Below are positions 16,359 through 26,499 of a stretch of 64,000 bases of DNA, piece after piece. Made by a program: the position numbers and the translations under genes. Position 1 is the stretch's first letter, and every line of letters begins with the position of its first letter. Source of the stretch: Burkholderia sp. IMCC1007 (lineage in GTDB: Bacteria > Pseudomonadota > Gammaproteobacteria > Burkholderiales > Burkholderiaceae); NCBI RefSeq assembly GCF_027257875.1, contig NZ_JAPVQY010000032.1, forward strand, positions 24,536-88,535. The letters are read 5' to 3'. The notes below the pieces were generated by a model. The model saw only the letters and a program-made list of their open reading frames with translations. It was not told the origin of the DNA and ran no database searches.

Positions 16359-17987
16359 ATGGAATACAACCGTCTGTTGCACACCCTGCGTGTTACCGCC
16401 ATTGCAGGCGTGGCAGCGGCATCGCTCGGCGTCGCGGGATCTGCATTCGCACAGATCCCGAACAAAACGCTCGTCTACTGCTCAGAAGGCAGCCCGGCGG
16501 GTTTTGATTCCGCGCAATTCACGACCGGCGTCGATTTCACCGCCGCCACGTTCACCGTCTACAACCGCCTCGTCGAATTCGAGCGCGGCGGCACGAAGGT
16601 CGAGCCCGGCCTCGCCGAGAAGTGGGACGTCTCGTCCGACGGCAAGGTGTACACGTTCCACCTGCGTCACGGCGTGAAGTTCCACACGACCGACTTCTTC
16701 AAGCCGACGCGCGAATTCAACGCGGACGACGTCGTGTTCACGTTCGAGCGCATGCTCGATCCGAACAATGCGTTCCGCAAGGCCTACCCGGTGTCGTTCC
16801 CGTACTTCACCGACATGGGTCTCGACAAGCTGATCACGAAGGTCGAGAAGGTCGATCCGTACACCGTGAAGTTCACGCTGGCCGAGCCGAACGCGCCGTT
16901 CATCCAGAACATGGCGATGGAGTTCGCGTCGATCGTGTCGGCTGAATACGCGGATCAGCTGATGAAGGCCGGCAAGGCCGCCGACATCAATCAGAAGCCG
17001 ATCGGCACGGGCCCGTTCATCTTCCGCAGCTACACGAAGGACGCGACGATCCGTTTCGACGGCAATCCTGACTACTGGAAGAAGGGCGCGGTGAAAATCT
17101 CGAAGCTGATCTTCTCGATCACGCCCGACCCGGGCGTGCGCGTGCAGAAGATCAAGCGCGACGAATGCCAGGTGATGAGCTATCCGCGTCCGGCCGACAT
17201 CGCGACGCTGAAGGCCGACTCGGGCGTCGACATGCCGTCGCAGCCGGGCTTCAACCTCGGCTACCTCGCGTACAACGTCGAGCACAAGCCGGTCGACAAG
17301 CTCGAAGTGCGTCAGGCGCTCGACATGGCGATCAACAAGAAGGCGATCCTCGAGTCCGTCTACCAGGGCGCCGGCCAGGCCGCGAACGCGCCGGTGCCGC
17401 CGACCCAATGGTCGTACGACAAGAACCTGAAGCTGCCCGCGTACGACACCGCGAAGGCGAAGGCGCTGCTCGCGAAGGCAGGCTTCCCGAACGGTTTCGA
17501 CATCACGCTGTGGGCGATGCCGGTGCAGCGCGCGTACAACCCGAACGCCCGCCTGATGGCCGAGATGATCCAGGCCGACTGGGCGAAGATCGGCGTGAAG
17601 GCGAAGATCGTCACGTACGAGTGGGGCGAGTACATCAAGCGCGCGCACGGCGGCGAGCAGGACACGATGCTGATCGGCTGGACGGGCGACAACGGCGACC
17701 CCGACAACTGGCTCGGCACGCTGCTCGGCTGCGAGGCGATCAAGGGCAACAACTTCTCGCACTGGTGCTACAAGCCGTTCGACGAGCTGATCCAGAAGGG
17801 TCGCACGACGACGGGCCAGGACGCGCGCACGAAGATCTACACGCAGGCCCAGCAGATCTTCGCGCAGCAGCTGCCGTTCTCGCCGATCGCGAACTCGACG
17901 GTCTACCAGCCGGTACGCAAGAACGTGGTCGACATGCGTATCGAGCCGCTCGGCTATGCACGTTTCGACGGTGTTGGCGTGAAGTGA
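16359..17987 (+). CDS. dppA: Dipeptide ABC transporter substrate-binding protein
   Basis: A 542-aa periplasmic family 5 binding protein. After a cleavable signal peptide ending GSAFAQ, the mature protein begins IPNKTLVYCSEGSPAGFD and continues with VYNRLVEFERGGTKVEPGLAEKW, closely following the DppA pattern. The two mature cysteine pairs seen in DppA-type proteins (YCSEG; CEAIKGNNFSHWC) are present. It captures di/tripeptides (or haem-like ligands in some species) and delivers them to DppBC. ATG 16359 has GGAGG five bases upstream; an in-frame upstream extension lacks a signal sequence. First gene of dppABCDF. Confidence 0.93.
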   Translation: MEYNRLLHTLRVTAIAGVAAASLGVAGSAFAQIPNKTLVYCSEGSPAGFDSAQFTTGVDFTAATFTVYNRLVEFERGGTKVEPGLAEKWDVSSDGKVYTFHLRHGVKFHTTDFFKPTREFNADDVVFTFERMLDPNNAFRKAYPVSFPYFTDMGLDKLITKVEKVDPYTVKFTLAEPNAPFIQNMAMEFASIVSAEYADQLMKAGKAADINQKPIGTGPFIFRSYTKDATIRFDGNPDYWKKGAVKISKLIFSITPDPGVRVQKIKRDECQVMSYPRPADIATLKADSGVDMPSQPGFNLGYLAYNVEHKPVDKLEVRQALDMAINKKAILESVYQGAGQAANAPVPPTQWSYDKNLKLPAYDTAKAKALLAKAGFPNGFDITLWAMPVQRAYNPNARLMAEMIQADWAKIGVKAKIVTYEWGEYIKRAHGGEQDTMLIGWTGDNGDPDNWLGTLLGCEAIKGNNFSHWCYKPFDELIQKGRTTTGQDARTKIYTQAQQIFAQQLPFSPIANSTVYQPVRKNVVDMRIEPLGYARFDGVGVK

Positions 17988-18035
17988 CCGGGCTGGCGTA
18001 AGCTGTCGTCATTGAGAAAACCGGCTTGAAATCAT

Positions 18036-18070
18036 CCGGCGGCGAGGGGCCAAAAGCCCTTCGTCGCCGG
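18036..18070 (+). promoter_or_regulatory. Intercistronic stem-loop between dppA and dppB
   Basis: A 15-bp stem (CCGGCGGCGAGGGGC / GCCCTTCGTCGCCGG; 13 canonical pairs, the other two G-U in RNA) with loop CAAAA. No T run follows, so read-through is possible. Hairpins after a binding-protein gene commonly stabilise the upstream mRNA and give more binding protein than permease. Confidence 0.7.
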
Positions 18071-18105
18071 TCGCACATTTCCCACAAGAAAATACGAGAC
18101 GCATC

Positions 18106-19116
18106 ATGTTCCGATTCGTGTTGCGCCGCGTGGGGATGGTGATCCCGACTTTCATCGGCATCACCATCCTGGCGTTTGCGCTGATTCACCTGATACCGGG
18201 CGACCCCATCGAAGTGATGATGGGCGAGCGCGGCGTCGATCCCGCGATGCACGCAGAGGCGATGAAACGCCTCGGGCTCGACCAGCCGCTTCCCCTGCAG
18301 TACATCCACTACATCGGCCGCGCGCTGCATGGCGACCTCGGCATGTCGATCATCACCAACACGAGCGTCGCGGGCGAATTCTTCGCGCGCTTCCCGGCGA
18401 CGGTCGAGCTGTCGCTGTGCGCGCTCGTGTTCGCGCTCGCGGTCGGCCTGCCGGCCGGCGTGATCGCCGCGCTGCGGCGCGGCTCGGTCATCGACCACGG
18501 CGTGATGGGCACCGCGCTCACCGGCTACTCGATGCCGATCTTCTGGTGGGGGCTGATCCTCATCATGGTGTTCTCGTCGACCCTCGGCTGGACGCCCGTG
18601 TCGGGCCGTATCGCGGTCGAATACGACTTCCCGCATCCGACGGGCTTCATGCTGATCGACGCGCTGCTCGCGCCCGACGAAGGCTCGTTCAAGTCGGCGG
18701 TCAGCCACCTGATCCTGCCCGCGATCGTGCTCGGCACGATCCCGCTTGCGGTGATCGCGCGGATGACGCGCTCGTCGATGCTCGAAGTGCTGCGCGAGGA
18801 CTACATCCGCACCGCCCGCGCGAAAGGGCTGTCGCCTGTGCGCGTGGTCGTCGTGCATGCGCTGCGCAACGCGCTGATCCCGGTCGTCACCGTGATCGGC
18901 CTGCAGATCGGCACGCTGCTCGCGGGCGCCGTGCTGACCGAGACGCTCTTTTCGTGGCCCGGTGTCGGCAAGTGGCTGATCGATGCGATCGGCCGCCGCG
19001 ACTATCCGGTCGTCCAGGGCGGCATCCTGCTGATCGCGACGCTCGTGATCGTCGTGAACCTGGTCGTCGACCTGCTGTACGGCGTGCTGAATCCGCGCAT
19101 CCGCCACACGAGGTAA
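18106..19116 (+). CDS. dppB: Dipeptide ABC transporter permease DppB
   Basis: A 336-aa inner-membrane permease with about six helices. MFRFVLRRVGMVIPTFIGI is the usual start of DppB/OppB. The EAA loop that docks on the ATPases is visible as REDYIRTARAKGLSPVRVV, followed by HALRNALIPVVTVIGLQIG. LIPGDPIEVMMGERG in the first periplasmic loop is also characteristic. It forms the translocation pore with DppC, whose gene starts 4 bases after this stop. Confidence 0.94.
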   Translation: MFRFVLRRVGMVIPTFIGITILAFALIHLIPGDPIEVMMGERGVDPAMHAEAMKRLGLDQPLPLQYIHYIGRALHGDLGMSIITNTSVAGEFFARFPATVELSLCALVFALAVGLPAGVIAALRRGSVIDHGVMGTALTGYSMPIFWWGLILIMVFSSTLGWTPVSGRIAVEYDFPHPTGFMLIDALLAPDEGSFKSAVSHLILPAIVLGTIPLAVIARMTRSSMLEVLREDYIRTARAKGLSPVRVVVVHALRNALIPVVTVIGLQIGTLLAGAVLTETLFSWPGVGKWLIDAIGRRDYPVVQGGILLIATLVIVVNLVVDLLYGVLNPRIRHTR

Positions 19117-19120
19117 TTCC

Positions 19121-20038
19121 ATGAGCAATCTGCAAAATACCCTGCCGACCGAGTCCGCGCCGGCCGGCGGCCGTGCGCTCGCGCTGCGCGAGTTCTGGGC
19201 CAACTTCTCGCGCAACCGCGGCGCCGTCTTCGCCGGCATCGTCGTGATCCTGCTGATCGCAGTCGCGTTGCTGGCGCCGCTGATCGCGCCGCACAGCCCG
19301 GTCGAGCAATACCGCGACTACGTGAAGATTCCGCCCGCGTGGCTCGCCGGCGGCAACTGGCAATTCATCCTCGGCACCGACGAAGCGGGCCGCGACATCC
19401 TTTCGCGGCTCATGTTCGGCGCGCGGATGTCGTTCTGGATCGGCTTCGTGTCGGTCGTGCTCGCGCTGATCCCCGGCATCGTGCTCGGGCTCGTCGCCGC
19501 GTTCTTCCAGAAGTGGGCCGACACGCCGGTGATGCGCATCATGGACGTGCTGCTCGCGCTGCCGTCGCTGCTGCTCGCGGTCGCGGTCGTCGCGATCATC
19601 GGCCCGGGCCTCACCAACACGATGTTCGCGATCGCGATCGTCGCGCTGCCGGCCTACGTGCGCCTCACGCGCGCATCGGCGCTCGGCGAGCTGCAGAAGG
19701 AATACGTGACCGCGTCGCGCGTGGCCGGCGCCGGCACGCTGCGCCTGATGTTCTCGCAGGTGCTGCCGAACTGCACGGCGCCGCTGATCGTGCAGGCGAC
19801 GCTCGGCTTCTCGTCGGCGATTCTCGACGCGGCCGCGCTCGGCTTCCTCGGCCTCGGCGTGCAACCGCCGACCGCCGAGTGGGGCGCGATGCTCGCTTCC
19901 GCGCGCGACTACATCGACAACGCGTGGTGGATCGTGACGATGCCCGGCCTGTCGATCCTGATTACGGTGCTCGCGATCAACCTGCTCGGCGACGGGCTGC
20001 GCGACGCGTTGGATCCCAAACTGAAGCGGATGGCCTAA
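19121..20038 (+). CDS. dppC: Dipeptide ABC transporter permease DppC
   Basis: A 305-aa permease with about six membrane helices. Conserved features include FWANFSRNRGAVFAGIVV at the first helix, LGTDEAGRDILSRLMFGAR (the DppC/OppC GTDxxGRD box), the EAA loop in LGELQKEYVTASRVAGAG and the C-terminal LGDGLRDALDPK. Pairs with DppB. It is followed by an 84-base gap with strong secondary structure before dppD. Confidence 0.94.
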   Translation: MSNLQNTLPTESAPAGGRALALREFWANFSRNRGAVFAGIVVILLIAVALLAPLIAPHSPVEQYRDYVKIPPAWLAGGNWQFILGTDEAGRDILSRLMFGARMSFWIGFVSVVLALIPGIVLGLVAAFFQKWADTPVMRIMDVLLALPSLLLAVAVVAIIGPGLTNTMFAIAIVALPAYVRLTRASALGELQKEYVTASRVAGAGTLRLMFSQVLPNCTAPLIVQATLGFSSAILDAAALGFLGLGVQPPTAEWGAMLASARDYIDNAWWIVTMPGLSILITVLAINLLGDGLRDALDPKLKRMA

Positions 20039-20087
20039 GATGAAACGACCCCCACGCTCTCTTCGTTCGCTGCCCCCCACGGGGGCG

Positions 20088-20122
20088 GTCATCCTCCTTG
20101 GGGCGGCCCGGCGGAGGATGAC
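20088..20122 (+). promoter_or_regulatory. Stem-loop enclosing the dppD Shine-Dalgarno
   Basis: A perfect 10-bp inverted repeat GTCATCCTCC / GGAGGATGAC (20088-20097 and 20113-20122, 15-base loop). The 3' arm contains the GGAGG ribosome-binding site and ends directly at the dppD ATG (20123). A second G/C hairpin, GCCCCCC-AC-GGGGGC, lies just upstream at about 20072-20086. Folding would hide the ribosome-binding site. Confidence 0.65.
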
Positions 20123-21114
20123 ATGAGCAACCTTCTGACCATCCGCAATCTCGCGGTGAACTTCAACGGCCTGCCCGCGGTCGACCGGATCAACCTGTCG
20201 GTCGCGCCGGGCGAGGTGGTGGGCGTCGTCGGCGAATCGGGCTCGGGCAAGAGCGTGACGATGATGGCGCTGATGGGCCTGATCGACGCGCCGGGCAAGG
20301 TGACGGCCGACGAGGTCACGTTCAACGGCGTCGACCTGCTGAAGGCGTCGCCGAAGGCGCGCCGCAAGATCGTCGGCAAGGACATCGCGATGGTGTTCCA
20401 GGACGCGCTGACGAGCCTGAACCCGAGCTACACGGTCGGCTACCAGATCAAGGAAGTGCTGAAGCTGCACGAAGGCCTGCGCGGCGACGCGCTGCACCGG
20501 CGCGCGCTCGAACTGCTCGACCAGGTCGGCATTCCCGATGCGAAGAACCGCATCGCGTCGTTCCCGCACCAGATGTCGGGCGGGATGAACCAGCGCGTGA
20601 TGATCGCGATGGCCGTCGCGTGCAACCCGAAGCTGCTGATCGCCGACGAGCCGACCACCGCGCTCGACGTGACGATCCAGGCGCAGATCATGGATCTGCT
20701 CGTGAAGCTGCAGAAGGAGCGCGGAATGGCGCTCGTGCTGATCTCGCACGACCTGGCCGTGGTGTCCGAGGTCGCGCATCGCGTCGCGGTGATGTACGCG
20801 GGCGAGATCATCGAGACCAATCGCGTGCCCGACATCTTCCGCGCGCCGCATCATCCGTACACCGAAGCACTGCTTGCGGCGATTCCCGAGCACAATAAGG
20901 GGGCGCGTCGCCTTGCCGCATTGCCGGGCATGGTGCCGGGCCGCGATGATCGCCCGTCCGGTTGCCTGTTCGCGCCGCGCTGCAAGTACGTCGTCGACGA
21001 TTGCCGCAAGGCACGGCCGGCGCTCGACACGCTGGTGTCGGGCAACGACGCGATGCGCGCGCGCTGCATCAAGCCGCTCAATGTTTCCACCCTCGACCTG
21101 ACGGGAGGCGCACG

Positions 21115-21118
<4 letters not shown>
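20123..21118 (+). CDS. dppD: Dipeptide ABC transporter ATP-binding protein DppD
   Basis: A 331-aa cytoplasmic ATPase. Walker A GESGSGKS is at residues 37-44, the ABC signature is MSGGMNQRVMIAMA, Walker B is LLIADEPTTALDVT and the switch His is in LISHDLAVV. The C-terminal oligopeptide-transporter domain carries clustered cysteines (GCLFAPRCKYVVDDC) that in this family can ligate an Fe-S cluster. It overlaps dppF by ATGA at 21115. Start ATG 20123 follows GGAGG held in a hairpin. Confidence 0.94.
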
Positions 21119-22123
<1,005 letters not shown>

Positions 22124-22131
<8 letters not shown>

Positions 22132-23266
22132 TGTGTTGGCGGCGCGCGCGCCGAGCGTGCGCCGTTCGGGGGCCGGCAGCGCGCGCGTGATGCGCGCGTG
22201 CCGCAACGCACGGCGCTGGAGCGTGCGCACGGTCACGGGCGCGGCGCTGGCCGGTGCGTGCGCGGCCGCCAGCGTGCTGGTTCCCGTCGACGCCGCGCAT
22301 GCCGAAGGGCGTGCGCCGGCGAGTTCGCCGCTCCGTCCGTCGCAGGTTCCGCCGCCCGGCATGAACCTGCCGGGCTTTCATGGGCCGTCCGTGTCGAACG
22401 GGACGGTCGCGCGCGGCACCGTGCGCGTGCAGCCGGCGCGCATGCCGTTCTACGTCGCCACCAAGGGCAAGGTCACGCTGTACGTGCTCGGCACGCTGCA
22501 CACCGGCGACCCGGCCGACCATCCGAGCCAGCAGCCGTTCCGGCCGCGCATCCTCGCGGCGCTCGCCGCGTCGCCGACGCTCGCGCTCGAGCTGTCGCCG
22601 GACGATCTGCTCGAATCGCAGGACGACGTGTCGAAGTACGGCGTGTGCCGCTATCCGTGCCTGCAGCGCCTGCTGCCCGAGCCGCTGTGGCAGCGGCTCG
22701 CGGCGCGCCTGCGCGGCAATCCGGCCGCACTCGCGGAGATCCGCCGGATGCGGCCGTGGCTCGCGGCGCTCGTCGTCGAGACCTACGACTCGCTGTCGGC
22801 CGGCCTGCAGACGGAATTCGGCACCGAGGCGCAGCTGCAGAACGTCTATCTGAAGAAGGGCGGCCGCGTGATCGGGCTCGAGACGCTCGCCGAGCAGATG
22901 CGCGCGTTCACCGGGCTGACGCTGGCCGAGCAGCGCGAAATGCTTGCGCAGGACATGGTGCAGACCCCGCAGCAGAACGCCGACGACATCAAGTCGCTGC
23001 ACCGACTGTGGCAAATTGGCGACGCCGACGCGATCTCCGCGTGGGCGGTCGGGAAGAGCGAACGGCTGGCCCGTTCGAAGGTGCTGTCGGCGTCGATCGA
23101 CAACAAGATCCTGTACGAGCGCAACCGGCGCTTCGTTGCACGGATGACGGCAATCGCCGCGCCGAACCGGCCGCTGTTCGTCGCGATCGGCGCGCTGCAT
23201 TTGGGCGGCCCGCGCGGCGTGCTCCAATTGTTGCGCCAGCAAGGATACCGGGTCGACGCGAGCTGA
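22124..23266 (+). CDS. TraB/GumN-family protein
   Basis: A 380-aa protein with an N-terminal hydrophobic export segment (AALAGACAAASVLVPVDAAHA). Two GxxH-type motifs of the TraB/GumN (PrsW-like metalloprotease-fold) family are present: YVLGTLHTGD near residue 125 and VAIGALHLGGPRG near the C-terminus, together with LALELSPDD and GLETLAEQM. Family members are proposed metal-dependent proteases; biochemical role uncertain. ATG 22124 overlaps the dppF stop; a later start is possible since residues 1-30 are Arg-rich before the hydrophobic segment. Confidence 0.8.
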
Positions 23267-23396
23267 TCGCGCGCGTCCGCCCGCACCGATCTTCCCCTGT
23301 TTGATCGACCGTGCGCGCGCGGAGCAACGCGCCTGCGCAGTCGTGCGGGCCGATCAGGAAAACCCTCGAATCTTCAGAAAATAGCGTTTAAAACCA

Positions 23397-23426
23397 TTGA
23401 CATCCCGTTCTGCCAATATCTATTCT
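23397..23426 (+). promoter_or_regulatory. Candidate sigma-70 promoter in the 545-base gap
   Basis: A perfect -35 TTGACA (23397-23402), 18-bp spacer, and -10 TATTCT (23421-23426). No annotated gene follows on this strand before the terminator at 23754. A 17-codon ATG frame (23447-23500) exists but has no recognisable features. Confidence 0.45.
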
Positions 23427-23433
23427 TCATCCC

Positions 23434-23776
23434 ACAAGTTGAAAAAATGAAAAGAATAGAAAAAGTTCTACGGGGTAGCAAAAACAAAGCGCGGGGTTAG
23501 CGCGTTGCCGGCACGTGATGTACGTGCCGGCCGCGGAGTGTCTGCATGTACGGCGGGGCCACCATCGTCGGACAACAACAATGCATGCGGGCCGGCTTGC
23601 GAATAAGCGACGTTCCGTCGTCCAACCGGGGTGAAGTCAATCGGCCGGCGGCGGACGTTTTTTAATCCGGGATCGTGTTCCGGACGCCGTCGCGAGACGG
23701 TTTCGGGGGGCTGAATCGACAGACGGCGAAGCCGCGGCGATCAAGCCAACAGAAAAGCGCCACGAGGGCGCTTTTT
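23434..23776 (+). ncRNA. Candidate small non-coding transcript
   Basis: Inferred from three signals in order: the sigma-70-like promoter at 23397-23426, a perfect 10-bp hairpin GCCGGCACGT-GATGT-ACGTGCCGGC at 23507-23531, and an intrinsic terminator at 23754-23776. There is no protein-coding frame of meaningful length. The gap 23267-23811 otherwise contains nothing recognisable. The transcript and its ends are predicted, not observed. Confidence 0.35.
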
Positions 23777-23778
23777 TC
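23754..23778 (+). terminator. Bidirectional rho-independent terminator
   Basis: Stem AAGCGCC-ACGA-GGGCGCTT followed by TTTTCTTT on the plus strand; on the minus strand it is followed by TTTTCT, 35 bases after the pxpA stop, so it likely ends pxpBCA as well as any plus-strand transcript. Confidence 0.88.
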
Positions 23779-23811
23779 TTTGGTGCGGCGGTTTGGCGAC
23801 GACGCGTTGCG

Positions 23812-24576
23812 TCAGGCGCCTTCGTCGGCCTGCAGTGCGCCGGGCGCCACCAGCTCGACGCCAGCCGCTTCGAGCGCCGCGCGGATCCGCTTCGCGAACG
23901 CGAGCGCATGCGGGCCGTCGCCGTGCAGGCAGACCGTCTGCGCATTGAGCGGCACCCACTCGCCGCTCACCGCGCGTACCTGCCGGTTGCGCACCATGTC
24001 GAGCGTGCGCGCGAGCACCGCGTCCTCGTCGTCGATCAGCGCGCCGGGCTGGCTGCGCGGCACCAGCGAACCGTCCGCGCGGTAGCCGCGATCGGCGAAC
24101 ACTTCCTCGACCGCGGCCAAGCCCGCGTGCCGCGCGGCCGCGATGAACACGCTGTTCGCGAGCCCGAACACCGCGAGCGACGGATCGAAGTCGTGGATCG
24201 CGGACACCACCGCGTCGGCGATCATCGGATCGCGCGCGGCCTGGTTGTACAACGCGCCGTGCGGCTTCACGTGCACGATGCGGCCGCCTTCGGCCTGCGC
24301 GATCGCCGACAGCGCGCCGAGCTGATACAGCACGCCCGCGTAGATATCGCCGGCCGGCAGCTGCATTTCCTTGCGGCCGAAATTCTCCGGGTCGTGAAAG
24401 CTCGGGTGCGCGCCGATCGACACGCCTTTCTGCACGGCCCAGCGCACGCAGTCGCGCATCGCGTTCGCGCCGCCTGCATGCCACCCGCATGCGATGTTCG
24501 CCGACGTGACGAGGTCGAGCAGCGCCTCGTCCGATCCGCATCCTTCGCCGAGATCCGCATTCAGATCGATTTCCAT
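23812..24576 (-). CDS. pxpA: 5-oxoprolinase subunit A (LamB/YcsF family)
   Basis: A 254-aa subunit of the ATP-dependent bacterial 5-oxoprolinase that reopens 5-oxoproline to glutamate. It begins MEIDLNADLGEGCGSDEALL, the near-invariant start of the family, and contains SANIACGWHAGG, VSIGAHPSFHD and HVKPHGALYNQAARD. The start at 24576 is preferred to GTG 24591 because GAGG lies five bases before it. It is the last gene of pxpB-pxpC-pxpA, 54 bases after pxpC. Confidence 0.94.
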   Translation of the reverse strand: MEIDLNADLGEGCGSDEALLDLVTSANIACGWHAGGANAMRDCVRWAVQKGVSIGAHPSFHDPENFGRKEMQLPAGDIYAGVLYQLGALSAIAQAEGGRIVHVKPHGALYNQAARDPMIADAVVSAIHDFDPSLAVFGLANSVFIAAARHAGLAAVEEVFADRGYRADGSLVPRSQPGALIDDEDAVLARTLDMVRNRQVRAVSGEWVPLNAQTVCLHGDGPHALAFAKRIRAALEAAGVELVAPGALQADEGA

Positions 24577-24630
24577 GGGTTCCTCGTCCACTGGTTGCGT
24601 GGCACGTCCTCTGTCCAGCTACCGCCATTG

Positions 24631-25698
24631 TCACGCCGCGCGCGATTGCGTGCGACGGCGGGTTTCCTCGCGCATTTCGATCGCGACGTCGATCTGACGC
24701 AGATACGCACGTTCTGCGACCAGGGCGGCGCGCGCGACGTCGGGTGTCGTCCGCACGAAGCGGATCGGCAGGTTGAGCCGCGCCTGTGCGAGCTTCCATA
24801 GATCCGCGCGGATCACCGTGCCGATCTTCGGATAGCCGCCGGTGGTCTGCGCGTCGTGCATCAGCACGATCGGCTGGCCGTTCGGCGGCACCTGGACCGT
24901 GCCGGGCAGCACCGCGTGCGACAGCAGTTCGGCCGGCCGCTCGCGCACGAGCTCGGTGCCGGCCAGGCGATAGCCCATCCGGTTGCTGTTCGCGGTGACG
25001 AGCCAATCGTCATCCCAGAACGCCTGCTGCGAATCGGCGGCGAACGACGCGTAGTCGGGCCCCGGCAGCACGCGCACGGGCATCGCCCACGGCGCATGGG
25101 CGGGGCGGTGGCGGCGCGGCGGTTCGTCGACGCGCGCGAACGCGCACCACGCGGGCGCCTTCACGCCGAATTCGGGCGCATCCGCCGCGAGGCAGCCGGC
25201 GCCGGCCGGCGGCACGCCGACCGGCAGCCGGTCGCCGTCGCGCAGCGCGCGGCCGCCGAGGCCGCCGAAGCGCGACGCGAGATCGGTGCTGCGCGAGCCG
25301 AGCATCGGCAGCACGTCGATGCCGCCCGCGATGCACAGGTAGCCGCGCATGCCGCGCTTCGCGGCCGGCAGCACGAGCGTCTGCCCGGCTTCAACCGGCA
25401 GGCTCCACCACGAATACACGGGCTTGCCGTCGAGCGTCGCGCCGAATTCGGTGCCGGTGATCGCGATGCGCGTCGCGCGCGTGAAGCGCAACGTGGCCGG
25501 GCCGATCGTGATTTCGACGGCGGCCGCGTCGGCGCGGTTGCCGACGAGCCGGTTGCCGACCTCGAGCGCGAGAGCGTCGAGCGCGCCGCCCTGCGCGACG
25601 CCGAGATGGCGCGTGCCGCGGCGGCCGAGATCCTGCACGGTCGACAGCGGGCCGGCCCGTAGCACTTCGACGGTGCCCGGTGTGGTGTTCTGGCTCAT
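24631..25698 (-). CDS. pxpC: 5-oxoprolinase subunit C (biotin-dependent carboxyltransferase/KipA family)
   Basis: A 355-aa protein with the family features VLRAGPLSTVQDLGRRGTRHLG at the start, GALDALALEVGNRLVGN, KRGMRGYLCIAGGIDV and GYPKIGTVIRADLWKLAQ near the end. Together with PxpA and PxpB it forms the oxoprolinase. Start ATG 25698 overlaps the pxpB stop (ATGA), so the two subunits are translationally coupled. Confidence 0.94.
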   Translation of the reverse strand: MSQNTTPGTVEVLRAGPLSTVQDLGRRGTRHLGVAQGGALDALALEVGNRLVGNRADAAAVEITIGPATLRFTRATRIAITGTEFGATLDGKPVYSWWSLPVEAGQTLVLPAAKRGMRGYLCIAGGIDVLPMLGSRSTDLASRFGGLGGRALRDGDRLPVGVPPAGAGCLAADAPEFGVKAPAWCAFARVDEPPRRHRPAHAPWAMPVRVLPGPDYASFAADSQQAFWDDDWLVTANSNRMGYRLAGTELVRERPAELLSHAVLPGTVQVPPNGQPIVLMHDAQTTGGYPKIGTVIRADLWKLAQARLNLPIRFVRTTPDVARAALVAERAYLRQIDVAIEMREETRRRTQSRAA

Positions 25699-26351
25699 GT
25701 CGCGTCGACTCCCGCAATGGTGAAGCGCACGCGATCGCCGGGCAGCAGCAGCGTCGGCTGCTGGCGCGCCGGATCGAACAGCACGTGCGACGTGCGGCCG
25801 ATCAGCTGCCAGCCGCCGGGCGAGGTGGCCGGGTAGATGCCGGTTTGCGCGCCGCCGATGCCGACCGAGCCGGCCGGCACTTCGAGCCGCGGCGCCGCGC
25901 GGCGCGGCGTGTGCAGCGACGCATCGAGGCCGCCGAGATACGCGAAGCCCGGCTGGAAGCCGATGAAGAACACGACGTATTCGCCGGCCGCGTGACGCGC
26001 GACGACCTCGTCGGCCGACAGCCCCGTGTGCGCGGCGACGGCCGGCAGGTCGGGGCCGGCGGCGCCGCCGTATTCGACCGGGATCTCGACCGTCCGGCCG
26101 TCCGCGTGCTCGACGTCGGCCGTCTCCCACGCGTCGCGCAGCGCCGGCGTGAGCGAGTCGGCCGTCGCGGCGAGCGCGTCGAACACGATCGTCAGGTTAT
26201 TCATGCCGGGCACGACGTCGATCACGTCGGGCCACGCGCGAGCGACCTCGGCCACGGCCCAGACGCGGCGTTGGCAATCGAGCGTGGCGGGTGGCGGCAC
26301 CTCGCAGACGAGGGCGGCATCGCCGAGCGGATAAATGCGGGGTGGCGTCAT
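25695..26351 (-). CDS. pxpB: 5-oxoprolinase subunit B (KipI/allophanate hydrolase subunit 1 family)
   Basis: A 218-aa subunit. It begins with YPLGDAALVCEV and contains VIDVVPGMNNLTIVFD and the conserved block FIGFQPGFAYLGGLD...PRLEVPAGSVGIGG, as in KipI/PxpB. First gene of the minus-strand operon; its promoter must be in the 148-bp AT-rich gap shared with the divergent MarR-like regulator gene. Confidence 0.94.
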   Translation of the reverse strand: MTPPRIYPLGDAALVCEVPPPATLDCQRRVWAVAEVARAWPDVIDVVPGMNNLTIVFDALAATADSLTPALRDAWETADVEHADGRTVEIPVEYGGAAGPDLPAVAAHTGLSADEVVARHAAGEYVVFFIGFQPGFAYLGGLDASLHTPRRAAPRLEVPAGSVGIGGAQTGIYPATSPGGWQLIGRTSHVLFDPARQQPTLLLPGDRVRFTIAGVDAT

Positions 26352-26392
26352 CGGACTGGCACGGTTCGGACGGCAATGTTAGCGTACATTGT

Positions 26393-26421
26393 CAATAAGA
26401 TATCGATAACTTACCAATAAG
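26393..26421. promoter_or_regulatory. Operator-like repeats in the pxpB / regulator divergent promoter
   Basis: Direct repeats CAATAAG at 26393-26399 and 26415-26421 are exactly 22 bp apart (two helical turns), with the palindrome TATCGATA (26401-26408) between them. The stretch is strongly A+T rich compared with the flanks. It is the natural candidate binding site for the adjacent winged-helix regulator. Confidence 0.4.
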
Positions 26422-26499
26422 CGTTTTTGCCTAGCTCGCCTGCCGCTGCTTCTGGCGTACACTCGGCACACCCTGGCATCCGGCTTGCGCCGCCTTTTC

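Noticed and set aside
17740..20893. Very long minus-strand frames opposite dppBCD
   Set aside because: Typical antisense open frames in high-GC DNA; composition is non-protein-like and the plus strand encodes conserved ABC components.
23447..23500. 17-codon ORF after the candidate promoter
   Set aside because: Too short, no Shine-Dalgarno and no distinctive composition; mentioned only as part of the candidate transcript.
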